From assembly GCA_023079485.1 (NCBI GenBank), contig CM041084.1:99676467-99740466 (forward strand): 64,000 nt of DNA. Direction: 5' to 3'. This document shows positions 12,201 to 24,774 of the stretch, in pieces. The translations under genes were made by a program, and so were the position numbers. How positions within the stretch are numbered: the stretch's first letter is position 1; every line of letters begins with the position of its first letter. Source of the stretch: Archilochus colubris (taxonomy: Eukaryota; Chordata; Aves; Apodiformes; Trochilidae). The notes below the pieces were generated by a model. It saw nothing but the letters and a program-made list of their open reading frames with translations. It ran no database searches and was not told the origin of the DNA.

Positions 12201-12329
12201 GTAGTGAAATGAGGCAACCAGGTGCCACTAATTGCCAGGGAGTGAGCATGAGCTTGTGTCAAGCCCACCTGTGCCTGATTAGGGTGGGCCCCCACTGCGC
12301 ATGAGCAGGATTAGGGGGACAATAAAAGG
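12201..12329 (+). repeat. Left arm of the inverted repeat
   Basis: It starts GTAGTGAAATGAGGCAACC and ends with AATAAAAGG on the plus strand. It pairs with 12406-12533. Confidence 0.85.
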
Positions 12330-12405
12330 AATACAGTGCTCCAAGAGTGACTGACCTCTCTGCTGGCGTGCTCAGGACTGAGCTGAGCTTGTGCTTCAGG
12401 ACTCA

Positions 12406-12533
12406 CCTTTTATTGGCCCCCTGGTCCTGCTCATGTGCATTGGGTGCCCACTCTAATTAGGCACAGGTGGGCTTAACACAAGCTCATGCCACTCTCTGGC
12501 AATTAGTGGCACCTGGTTGCCTCATTTCACTAC
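12406..12533 (-). repeat. Right arm of the inverted repeat
   Basis: Read on the minus strand it repeats the left arm from GTAGTGAAATGAGGCAACC to CCAATAAAAGG. On this strand it supplies an AATAAA (12414-12409) in the direction of TWSG1 transcription. Confidence 0.85.
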
Positions 12534-14302
12534 AAAGAACGATGATGCATCACTCTCCAGCTAAAAACAGATGCAGCTGCACTGACATATTCTTTTTCTC
12601 CTTTCATTTTCAGAAACTCAGGCAGAAGAAAAGATAACGTGAGTTGTCAAATATGGGAAGAACAACTCCTTCATGATAAGATAGGTTTTTCTATTCATGT
12701 CTACAATTTTCAATCACTTAATTGCAAGTTTGAAGTATGACGGTATTCCTTTACCCACTAATCCAAAACAATAAGCATTAATCTTTCAAGTACTTCCTTA
12801 GAGCTGAAAGAGACTGGAAAATGTAACGTTATTTCACAAGAGTAGATTTTTAAATTATTATTATTTCATCTTATTGAAAGAACTGTATCATAAGAAAAAA
12901 AATAAAAAAAACATTCAGGCAAACTTTTCAACAAAATACATTTAAAATGACTGCTTTCATTTGTACATGGTACAGGTAGACAGGTGTGACTAGAAAACAG
13001 TTTAATACCTCTAGGCTGAGGTTAGTGAGAGAAATATGAATAGTCAAAATCCTTTTTGTGTGTGCATATGGATATCTATGCAGTAAAAAAAATCCAAGGA
13101 GTTAAAACCCACATCATTATAAATACCAAAAGCTGATCATTAACTACACATACGCTTTATTCTTGTACTTAGTACCATTATCAGTGGAGACCTAACTGGG
13201 TCAGAATAACTGCTATGAAGCTGTCAACATATTAAAACTCTTATTCAGAAAAATGGACAGAGTGTTCTGAACTCAGAAAATCCTGATTTTGCCTGTGCGG
13301 ACACATCTTCCCTTCCTCAGTGACAACATTTCATGGAAAAAAAAATGTGTTTTGAATAAATATTCACAACAAACTACTAAAAGGGAACACGCCTGCTGCT
13401 AGCTGCTCAACTAGTAACCTTATACCACTTGCTAGTTTATGTTGTTTCTTTCTTCTTTATCCATTTAGTCATTAAATCCAAACCAGACCAAAAGTTCAGG
13501 GAGTCAGCACCCTAGAAAACTGTGCAAAAGGAGGGAGATGCAACTGTATTTAACACCTTTAATTCGATATCTATGAGAAGACTGAAAATATTATTTTTTA
13601 ATATATAAATTATGCAATACAGGCCCCAATGTACTTATGAGAGCAGGGCAAATGAAACTTGGAAGATAAGTGTTTTGTTGGGCAGCCCTTCTAAGAAGTT
13701 AGGATTTTATCCATAACAGCCCATGCACTGAACTTGAAGAGAAAGCATGAATGTTTCCTTTTCCCAAAATCCCATTTTCACAATAAAAGGCTAAGCTCAA
13801 AACTGAAAGGTAATGAAGTATAAAAGACAAAACCAGAAAATAAATCCCTCCAAAAACACTCCCTCCTCCAACCTAGCAGCCATTTAATTATTTGTTGACT
13901 GAGATTATGGGAATCTCATTACCATACTCTTAAGGTTTTCGTACTCTAAACTATGAAATATAGCACTACATTCTGAAAACCAATATAGTCAGTACCTTCA
14001 AATAAAAGGAAAACAATCAAAATGGAAAGGATGAGTACGGCTGTACCATTAGAAGAAAAATAAAGGAAAACAAAACATAGTGTTGAAAAATCTACTACTT
14101 AGCCTTGCTTACATTAATTAAAAAAAAAAAAAGAAAAAAAACACTTTTCAGATTTTATACATCTTTTTCTTTTTAAACCAGATACATTTAATTGCAACCG
14201 GTAGGCACTCCATCAAAATGCAGTATTTGCAATCCTCATCTCTTTCTTTAGCTGAGAGAGACTACTTTGGCCTCAGTATTGCTATATTAGAAACTTCCTG
14301 CT

Positions 14303-14484
14303 TCAAAACATGCAGTTCATACATTTTACAGTTTTACTGCCATAGTCGATGCATTCTGGCCCGATACACTCACAGCAGGCGTTGTGGAACCATCGGTATT
14401 TGGATGCTCCCATGGACTCACAAGAGATCTTGCACTGATGTATTGACATGCAGTCATCAAAATACACCACAGTACACATGTGCT
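14303..14484 (-). CDS. TWSG1: TWSG1 last coding exon (C-terminal Cys-rich domain)
   Basis: After a TTTAG acceptor the exon supplies AG of a split GAG codon, then [18 protein letters not shown] and onward to [10 protein letters not shown] and the terminal CMNCMF, followed by TGA. These 59 codons plus stop form the conserved C-terminal domain that ends every vertebrate TWSG1. The exon continues into the 3' UTR. Confidence 0.97.
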
Positions 14485-17400
14485 CTAAACCAAGAGGGAG
14501 GAAAAGATTGGTTTCAGAGGTCTTCAAATATTTCTAAAGGGAGGTTAAAAACTAAATAAATATGCAGGTTTTGAAGTAGGATTGCAAATCATCGTGGCAA
14601 CGAGGCTTAAAGAACAAGGTGATAGAGAAAGCAGAGAGAAGAGACAGAGACCCAGGGTGCAAACAGTCTGCTTCAAGTTTTCAGTCTCTACAGCTCAGCC
14701 TGTTGTCTGCTCTGCCTCTGGATTAATCTATGTCTGTTGGCACAGGCAAGAATGTTTTTGTTTTTTGGATTTTTTTGTGTCCCAGTTATGAGAGATACTT
14801 TTTAAAGTGTAAGGAGGGGGCATGCCAAAACAAGAAGCAAGTGCGTTCCCTGAAGGTAATATCTTCATCACCAAGATACCACTTCTGCAGTTGCCAGCAG
14901 TTACCATATGCAACCATTAAAAAGTTCAGTTTTAGAGAAGCTACTTAAAAACCATCAAGACTCACTTATGTAAAAGTAAACATTTCCTTCCCCCCCACTC
15001 ACCTATATTCTTCAACTACATTAAATCACAGAGCAAAAGTCCCATTTTCCTTCACTTGAAACCTTACACATTTTTTCTCCTTTTTTAAGCAAAACCACCA
15101 GTTTTACTAAGATTAAGAAACCCCCTCTGCCTAAGCATCAACTTTATTCTTCTAACATCTATGCAGTTACTCAAAACGTCATGAAGTTTGGTGCTGCAAC
15201 CTCAAACTGGAACTGAGGCATTCACCACAACTAGAAAACACAAACATCCCTCCCCAGGGTACTTCATGTTCTCCAAGCTCACAGATTCTACCAACTTTCT
15301 CCTGTGCTGACCTGGTGATTAGTCTGTAACTTTGTACATCCTCCAAAGGACCTGGATTGCATCACATTTATCTCCAGCGTAACCTGGCACACTCTGGGGA
15401 AAAGGACAACTGAAACCTGTCTGCAAACATTAATGTCTCACTCACACACATCAAACATATTTATGAGTCAGAGATACCTTGAAAGCTGGTGAGAGACTTT
15501 AGGTGTCAGGGAGTGGTAGGACTAGGGGGAATGGATTCAAACTAGAGGAGGGTAGATTTTGATTACATGTTAGGAAGAAGTTCTTCACCATGAGGGTGGT
15601 GAGACACTGGAATAGATTGATCAGAGATGTGGTGGAAGCCCCATCCCTGGAAGTTTTTAAGGACAGGGCTCTGAGCAACCTGATCTAGGGGGAGGTGTCC
15701 CTGCCCATGGTAGGGGGGTTGGAACTAGATTATCTTAAAGGTCCCTTCCAGCCCTGAAAATTCTATTACTGCTTATAGCACGTGGATCCAGGAGAAACAT
15801 ACTGACCTACATTTCAATGTGGATTAGAAAAATGTAGTTCAAATGTAAACTGTAAATCAAGACAGTGGGGTTTTTTTTGGTTTGTCTTTTTTTAATGATT
15901 ACTGAGATACCAAGAAGGGTGAATAACTGAAGGACCCTCGGAGCAGTGTCACTATTAACCATAGTGCTTATTCAGTCTGTTATTTGTGAGCAAGCTTTCT
16001 TCAGAGGCTGAAGTGCTCCAAAACATCCCCTTCAAAAACATCAGTGCCTCAATAGCTCAGCAGCCTCCTAAGTATGCATTTCTCATGGCAAGCTCCTAAG
16101 GTGAAGTCCAAAGGTTAGAGGAGGGCAGCAAGGGTCTCCGTCACCCTACAAGCCATCATAGAATCATAGAATCATAGAATAGGCTGGGTTGGAAGGGACC
16201 TCAGAGATCATCGAGTCAAACCCTTGATCAACTACCGCCACAGTCACTAGACTATGGCACTGAGTGCCATATCGAGTCGCTTTTTAAATGTCTCCAGGGA
16301 CAAAGAGTCCACCACCTCCCCAGGCAGCCCGTTCCAATGTCTGATCACCCTTTCCGTGAAAAAATTCTTTCTAATATCCAATCTGAACTTCCCCCGGCAC
16401 AATTTAAGACCATGCCCTCTTGTCTTACTGAGAGTTGCCTGGGAAAAGAGCCCAACCCCCGCCTGGCTCCATCCTCCTTTCAGGTAGTTGTAGAGAGCAA
16501 TGAGGTCTCCCCTGAGCCTCCTTCAGGCTGAACAGCCCCAGCTCCCTCAGCCTCTCCTCATAGGATCTGTGTTCGAGTCCCTTCACCAGCTTGGTTGCCC
16601 TCCTTTGGACCTGTTCAAGGACCTCAATCTCCTTCTTGAACTGAGGGGCCCAGAACTGAACACAGTACTCAAGGTGTGGCCTTACCAGGGCTGAGTATAG
16701 GGGCAGAATCACCTCCTTGGACCTGCTGGTGACGCTGTTTCTGATACATGCCAGGATGCCATTGGCCTTCTTGGCCACCTGGGCACACTGCTGGCTCATG
16801 TTCAGCTTCCTGTCAATCCAGACTCCCAGGTCCCTTTCTGCCTGGCTGCTCTCCAACCACTCTGTCCTCAGTCTGTAGCGCTGCATGGGGTTGTTGTGGC
16901 CAAAGTCATCAGATCCATGCAGTCAGTTTCCCCGGAACCAATAACCAATGATGTCTGTGGGCATGTGGCAAAGGACAACACAATGCAGAGGAGAGCACGA
17001 TGTACCTGCCAGCAAACCTGCTGACCCTTTTAAGAATTATCATTTGTCAAAACACATATGAGGGAACCCTGGTGCCTGTCAAACTATTCTACCGCTGCCT
17101 AAACAGCTGCAAGAGGTTCACAGGACATGCTGCCAGTCCACTGAAAGCAAGAGAGAATTAGCTGCCATGTTCAGGCTCTGAACATGTCTTGCAGATGCCA
17201 CATATAGTGCAACAGGCAATAAGGATCTTCAGGAGGAAATGCAGACCTGTAGCTGCAGAACTTTTCTGCTCCCAGGAAAGCTGTGCTGTGAGTAAAGCTG
17301 TAGTTGCCCAAGAAATCTTGGAGTACCTGAAGTACTACTGGGAATGTCAACAAAACACTCAGTAGCTGTGCAAGTCCTGTTCCATTCTTAGCACTTTTGT

Positions 17401-20400
17401 TTCTCTGACCATTTATGAGAAAGCCTGATGCACAGCAACCAGAGGAAAAGTTCTCAGAGAACAAAACCTCTGCCTAAAACCAACCAACATATCTACACCT
17501 TCAGCAATGAAGTTTTATTTACAAAAGAGGAAAACAGCAAAACAGAAGCATGTGTGCACCTGAAGTGCTCAGCCAAAGCTGCAAAGTGGTGAGGAGGTGC
17601 AGCTAATGCAGCCCCATAGGCAAGAATCCACGTAGGTGCCATACAGCATCTCCATCTTGTTATGGGGGACATACAAGGACTTGACAGCACTTCATCACCA
17701 GAAAAAAAATCCCAAGAAGCATAAAACACCATTCCCAGGAAGCCCAGGCACTCCCAGGTATCTGTCCCCCTCACTGCTTACAGGAGGTTTTCAGTGCACT
17801 GTGAGAAAGTAGAGATGAGTCTCCAGGGCTCATCACAGGATCCAAGCACCAGTGTCCTATCAGTCACCCAGTTCAGTGCTGCTGTACAAGCACAGGAACC
17901 TTACAGAAGCCTCTCTAAAAAGTATTCATATTCTTTATACTCTCTTGTTCAATCCCAATTCATTCCCCTGATACCTCTTTAGTAGCTTTCTTCTCAAGTT
18001 TGATCTTAGATGCCATAAAGAAAGGTCAGTTTTAGAAGATGTCATCTGGAGGCACAGTGTCTTCCCCAGAAGAGGTAATCCTAGCTAAACCACAAAGATT
18101 TCTCACTGCAAAATCAGCTTTTGAGATGCCATCTCCACCTGACTGACCTAGTCTCTGGACCAGCTTGGGAAGGCAGAATGACTCATGGCTGTCTCTAGAT
18201 ACTGGTGGAACAAATCACTAAAGAAACCAGAGTAGTCTCCAAAGGGTAGCCAGAAGTTCTTACAGCTATCATATTGATCACTGCATTCCTACTTGCAGCA
18301 TGCAAAGGAATGCCTACAGTAGGTTGGGAAAGCTTTTCAGGAAAGTTGTGCAGACTCTAAGATGCATTAGCTGCTCCCAGCACTTGCAGGATGTCTTCTC
18401 ACTAGAGAATGATGAGTCCCAGTGGAAGACAACTGTGTCCTCCTTCATGAACACCTCATCTGGATTAGCAGCAGTTTGGATGTCCTGGAGAAGCCCAGTT
18501 CACCAGCTACTGCTGGCTGAAACTTGAAATAAACCTCTTCTGGAAGAAAAGCCTGTGATTTCTAGGATCTAAAGATCAGTGACACGGAGCTGAGAGATCA
18601 AAGACATCTCCTGGGGGGAAACAGGCCCATAACCCTGGCAAAACCAGATGACAGCAGTCAGGCCCTGTGAGACTGAAGAAAATGGTCTGCTCGACCTTCT
18701 TCTCATGACCCCAGTGGGAACCAAAGCCAGACCTTGACCTTACTGAAGTGGCAGCAACAACCAAAGAAGACACTAATCTGGACTGACTGCAAAGTGGAGA
18801 AGAAAGTTTATTTCCACCTGCACACAAGCCAAAAGGATTAGGTCCCAGAGGGCCAGTACAAAACTCCTGTGAAGAGGACACAGTGTAGCCAGAAGCAGCA
18901 ATAGGTCTGGCTGGTTCCCAGCAGCAGTGCTAAGCAGCTGGAGGACATGCTCCAGATATGTGCTGCCAAACCATTTCTGAAGTCTCCCCTACTCAGAGAG
19001 CTGCCAAGTCTGAAGGAGTCAGATTGGTCAGGGTGCACGTTTTTCATCACAAGACACTCCTGGTCCCCTTCTCAGCAGCATCTGTGTGCCCCTGGAGAGG
19101 CTGAAATACTTCAAAGCTGGAGGGTTCCTCTTCTCAAGCACTGAATCCCTCTTTAGAAGCTGCAGAAACAGTTACATAAGGGAAAAAAATAGGTACCTAC
19201 AGGCTCAGTTGGGATTGGGGAGAGTATTTAAATTGTTTCACAAACCTGATTACATAATCATCACTTGGCTACTTCAGTGTAAATAAAAAGGATGCTACCC
19301 AGTAGCAGCTCTTCTGTTTTGCATTTTGTCAAATTTCACACAGTAAGGACCACGAACTACAGGTGTGGGGAGGGAGAAGTATGCAGCAGCATTCTCTTTT
19401 TTACCAAACATGACTTTTTCACCTCTCCTCAATTCCCCAATCCATACTCCACAAAGGTTTTGTAGGAGAAGCAACTATCAAGACTAAAGTCAAAATCACC
19501 AGAAAGATGGACTCCTGTTTCTGTCAGACTTTCCTATGATACTGTCTGGAAGTTAATTGCAAGTCAGATCTGAACTTGGCAACTTGGAGAAAATAAAACA
19601 ATTCAGTTCTTGTAACTGAAGAGAAAGTTAATTTCTCAGTTAATGACAATTCCTTGTATGCCACCTTTGAAGCTAAAAGTGCTACATAAGTTCAGTTGTC
19701 CGCTGGTCTGTTTATCAGTAGCTTTAAAAGTAGTTTAAAAAGGTAAGTGTTCATCTACCAGCCACAACATTTGATGCCAATCTGAATTTATAAAAAAGAA
19801 ACATTAAAAAAAATAATTAAAATCTTCCTCAAGTATCTGCAGATGTAGATGCCACTTTACTGGATTTCTAGTTCTCTTCTACTTGCCTGGCACAGAAGTG
19901 GAGTGGAAGTGCAGAGCAAACACCATGCCCTGTGTCACCAACCAGCCTAAGTCAGAAACCCTTAACAACAACACAGATTTTGTTTCATCCCTTGCCAAAA
20001 GATTATCTTCTTTCCCTCCCTCTGTTGCCAATATCCTGTCATCACCTGAAACAATTAAGCTTACTTCAACATCTGAATTTGTAGTTCAAAGCTCCGAGGG
20101 TATCAGCTAAAAGCAAAGCAGAAAGAATAAAGCATACGGCTTGCTCTAGATAATTAATCATAGAATCATAGAATTGGCTGGGTTGGAAGGGACCTCAGAG
20201 ATCATCAAGTCCAACCCTTGATCCACTACTGCTGCAGTTACCAGACCATGGCACTGAGTGCCACATCCAGGCTCTTTGGAAATATCTCCAGGGATGGAGA
20301 ATCCACTACTTCCTTGGGCAGCCCGTTCCAATGTCTGATCACCCTCTCGGTAAAGAAATTCTTTCTGATGTCCAACCTAAACCTCCCCCGACACAACTTG

Positions 20401-23400
20401 AGACCATGCCCTCTTGTCTTGCTGAGAGTTGCCTGGGAAAAGAGACCAACCCCCCCCTGGCTACACCCTCCTTTCAGGGAGTTGTAGAGAGCGATGAGGT
20501 CTCCCCTGAGCCTCCTCTTCTCCAGGCTGAACAGCCCCAGCTCTCTCAGCCTCTCCTCATAGGGTCTGTGCTCGAGTCCCTTCACCAGCCTGGTTGCTCT
20601 CCTTTGGACCTGCTCCAGGACCTCGATATCCTTCCTGAACTGGGGGGCCCAGAACTGGACACAGTACTCGAGGTGTGGCCTCACCAGGGCTGAGTACAGG
20701 GGCAGAATCACTTCCTTGGACCTGCTGGCGACGCTGTTCCTGATACAGGCCGGGATGCCATTGGCCTTCTTGGCCACCTGGGCACACTGCTGGCTCATGT
20801 TCAGCTTCCTAAATCATTGCAATCCTCTCTGAAGCAGGGGCTCAAATGCCAGGAACTACTGATAGAAAGAACTACGGCAGGACGGGCAGTGCACACATAC
20901 TTTGTGTGCAGCTGAAATGTTCCCAGGAGGAAAGGGATGACACTCATTAAGATAATAACAGGGAAGTTCAAGGTCTGGCTTCCAGCAGGCTGGGGTGACA
21001 AAGGAATGCTTTATATCCCACCACACCCCACCTCCTCCCGGATCTACAGCTGCCCCCCTGGGGATGCTGGCTTCACGCTGCTCAGGCACAAAGCTCACCA
21101 GAGCTTGGGGCTGGCGTGGTGCTGCTTTTCCTGGCACTCACCCAGAACTGCATTGAGCAAGTCTGGCAATCCAGAGCAGCTCATTGGTGATCCCTGCATG
21201 AACACGGGCCGACAGTAAAATCAGAACTGTGTTACATGATAACGGGTATCTGTAGGCAGAGCCCTTCTCAGTTTGGAGATTTTTTTTCCAGAGGACAGGA
21301 AAAGACTGCTGCTGCCTTACCAAAATCTACCATTAGTCCCTCTCCCTTTTCAGGCAATGCAACAGGCTGCTGCCAGCACACCATGTTGGAGAGAAGCATG
21401 CAAGGAGCCAAGGAGAAACCACAAAATGTAGGAGGCACAGCACTGTAAAGAAAATATAAAGCATCTGTGTTCCAGCTCAAAGGAATATTCTTTCAAATCC
21501 CTGAATGTCATGGCCTTGGAGATGACTGCTTGGTAAGTCACGTGAAGGCTCACTTACAAGATCTGTCCTTAAGTCTAGCAGCATGTTTGAGGAGAAGGAA
21601 AAGGTAAAGAGATGGTGTTCAGTTTCTTCTACTGCAGGCTAAGCTTGTATTTACTGCAACTGAGCACACACACATACACACATACAGACCCACCCTCTCT
21701 TGCAGTGTTTCTTGTAACACATGCTAGCTTGTTAAACCACAGTGTGATTTAACTTTGCATGGGCAGAAGCCATCAGACTGCAGCAACTTCCTAGGCTTCC
21801 TCTTCCAATTGGAGTCCAGAATATTTTTCACCATGAGAACAATAAGACATTAGAATTATCTCCTGAGGGAAGTGGTGGATTCCCCTACACTGGATGGTTT
21901 TACGATTCAGTTTGACAGGGTGCTGGGCCACTTCATTTAGACTACATTTTTACCTAGAAGATTGGACTAGATGATCCTTGAGGTCCCTTCTAACCTGGCA
22001 TTCTATGACTTGATGATTCTCTCCGTGCCCATCCTCACAAGACTCTTTAACCCTTGACCTACTACTACCCCTCCACCTCCTGGTTACTGCTTCCCCAATG
22101 AACTAACTTAACAAGAAAGTAGTTAAAATAATGCCACTCCGTGGCTGACACAATAGGTACAATTCCCCAGTTGTCTTTGCTGCCACCACAGTGAACATCA
22201 ACTGAATGGGGCCAGTAGACACGTTTTTTTTTCCATCTTCTTCTCTTTTCAATGCTCATATCATTCCTGGTTTTATACACAAATTTAATGCAACTTCTAA
22301 AAAAGCAGAGCATTATAAAGTTATCTACATAGTGGCCAAAAAAGAGACTCCTTAACAGGCTTACATATTTAGATACTGAAGTATAGGATGCTACAAGCCA
22401 CCTTCTACTTTTTACAGTTCTTCACTAATGACTAAGCTGGAGAAGGTGCACCAAATGATTGCAAGAACAGCTCTGACATTTATTTCTGTTCTGTCTACCA
22501 AAGTCTGAAAACCAGTGGAATTTGGTAACTACTTCCAAATATAACTGTTGTTTTTGGACTGTCATAATTCCAGTGAAAGCTCTCTCAACCTAATCTCTAG
22601 TATGTTCTTAGTAAATGAAATGAAGGAAACTTCTGACTACAGAAAAATTGGAGTGTTATGTATTTGTCTGTGTTGTTAAACTAAAAACTCCTCCACACCC
22701 TTAAGATGCAACTCAAATTCCAAGTTTAATCCAAAACTATCATTAGCCTGTCCTGTTGGTAGGGTAGTAAAGGACTGTCAGGGACTGCCATCTGGACTGC
22801 AGTACCAAAGTACACTGGGATACATTCAAGCTTGTTCTAAGCATATTTTTTTTTCCCCCCAAGTATAATTTACATCTTTAAATACTGTAGTGCTTACATA
22901 CAGGGCTTTTTGTGGCCTGCCATTTAAAATGGCTCTCAGCATCACTCTTATAATGCCGAGCAAGCTTTTTAATAACGTCAAAGACATATGAATGAGATGC
23001 TTTCTGACCATCTGGCTTCCCAGTTCTGGAATTAATTTATTTTTCTAACATGCCTTAACCAAAGGAAATTAGAAAAGTTGCCATCATGGTCCCATTAGTC
23101 AACAGCAGTCCTACTCAGAAACATAACTAGGTCAAAGGTTCACTATGGTATGGTATGGTATGGTATGGTATGGTATGGTATGGTATGGTATGGTATGGTA
23201 TGGTATGGTATGGTATGGTATGGTATGGTATGGTATGGTATAGTACAGTCCATCAATTAGAGTATCTTTCATTGATAAGATAAAAGAGCCATCACAACAG
23301 CAACATATGTGATTACAAATACTTAAAGAGTGTTTTGGGAAGGAAGTAAATCATTAATTACACTAATAACAAATCAGATGTTCTTTTTTCCCTGTTAAGC

Positions 23401-24736
23401 AGCAACTGCACTATGACCTGTTTATGGGATTCTTTTAAGTCTGATGTAATGATTTGCAGGGAAAAGTATTTCAGGTTTAATATGGAAATCATGAAGCAGC
23501 AAGTATCATGCCACTGTTGTCACTACCTCTAACTTCTCTTTCCATTTCCCCCCCTAGAAAACAATATTTTGAAGTCTGTCCTCTAAACTGATGGTGAGAA
23601 TATAAAAAACTTGAAGTAAAATAAGAGGAATGCATCCATAAGTTTAACCCTTGCCTCCAAATACTTTTTCTAAGACTGCCTGTTGCATATTCTGTCCTCA
23701 ACATAGAGAGTGATCTTGATAATCTTATTCATGTTTTCTACTAATCCTGGATTAACAGGAACAAAACAACCTGCTAAGGAGTTCAAGTTATGTCAACTCA
23801 GATTAAAGAAATAAACATCTGCTCCAGACACAGTGTTTTAGGGCATTTGGCTTTCTCATACCTCTGAAGCCACGTAGTTGCCTACCTCTGCACTAGCACA
23901 TGATTTGGATTTGGTTTTTAGTCAGTCCTGACTCCTAAGGTACAGGTAGCTGCTTCAAAGTCAAAGGAACATGCTGTGCCAGTGCACATGAAATGTGAAC
24001 AAACTGCCTCATGCCACAGAAGGAATTACAGAGATGTCAAACTTGTGGTTCAGTGTCTCCTGAGGTCAACAGACTTTAATACTGTCTTCAAGGTTCCTTA
24101 ACACTTGTGCTTCACTCCTTTTGTTACATCGACTTCAAAATTAGACTGAATGTTTCACATTTTTACAGGAAAAGAAGAAGCAAGCACAGACAAGTACGAA
24201 AGATGCATTGAGGAGGCTCCTGGAAGAGACCAGAGGAAACAGTAGGAATTTAGACACTACACTGATTACCTTTGTCACTAGAGTAAGGCGTGTGGACATT
24301 GTTGCTTGGAACAGAGACATTCTGATGCTGTGGCTGGTTCACTGTTTCTAAAAAGGAAACAAGGTTCTCATGGTGGGACAGTTCTTCTGCCACAGGGAAG
24401 GAAACGATGTTCCAGTTCAGCTGAGTATCCCCTTCTGTCAGTGCCCGGAAAAGGGAAGGGATTGGTTCATGCAGCTCCTCAACAGTGCTCTTAGATGTTG
24501 GAGGTGTGTCGCTGTAATTGCGAGGATTGCACATACCTGCAAAGGAATGGAACAGTGAGGTACAGCAAATTCCCCAAACTCTTCCTCTTGAAACAGGCAA
24601 AAATCTTTAGTAGATGAAAATTGCTCTTTTTGGTTTTTGGTTGTTGGGGTTTTTTTGTTTGTTTGTTTTGTTTTTTGTTTTTCTAAACACAACAGAGCCC
24701 TCAGTTTTGTATGTGTGTATATATATATATATATAT

Positions 24737-24774
<38 letters not shown>

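Larger units (their letters stand above)
12194..12540. mobile_element. Fold-back element with long inverted arms and 6 bp target-site duplication
   Basis: The left arm is 12200-12329 and the right arm, as its inverted copy, is 12406-12534. They differ by only scattered substitutions and a 1-2 base gap over about 129 bp, and a 76 bp loop separates them. The outer ends read TGTAGTGAAATGAGG and its complement, so the element begins TG and ends CA. The hexamer AAGAAC directly flanks both ends (12194-12199 and 12535-12540), which looks like a target-site duplication. No coding frame is present. It could be a non-autonomous fold-back DNA element or a solo LTR-like element formed by inverted duplication. 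I recognise no named family. Confidence 0.7.
11700..14302 (-). other. TWSG1: TWSG1 3' UTR (predicted extent)
   Basis: The region runs from the TWSG1 stop codon to the first convincing cleavage site. Minus-strand AATAAA is at 11735-11730, and about 20-30 bases beyond it comes a U/GU-rich stretch (CTTCTGTTGTCTTTC), the usual downstream element. The resulting length of about 2.6 kb is near that of mammalian TWSG1 3' UTRs. Other candidate signals on the minus strand are ATTAAA near 14190, AATAAA at 13161-13156 and AATAAA at 12414-12409, the last inside the fold-back element. Shorter isoforms are therefore possible. Confidence 0.45.
14485..24269 (-). other. TWSG1: TWSG1 intron 4 (9.8 kb, CR1-rich)
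   Basis: The donor is AAAG|GTAATC at 24269 and the acceptor is TTTAG at 14485-14487. The intron holds four CR1 copies (15480-15770 plus, 16157-16915 minus, 20158-20815 minus, 21826-22021 plus) and the (TATGG)n array. The segment from about 16920 to 19300 is less AT-rich than the surroundings but has no frame I recognise. It could be an old unrecognised repeat. Confidence 0.85.

Noticed and set aside
16254..16951. Plus-strand frames such as 16337-16531 and 20331-20693
   Set aside because: They are antisense to CR1 copies and have no independent support.
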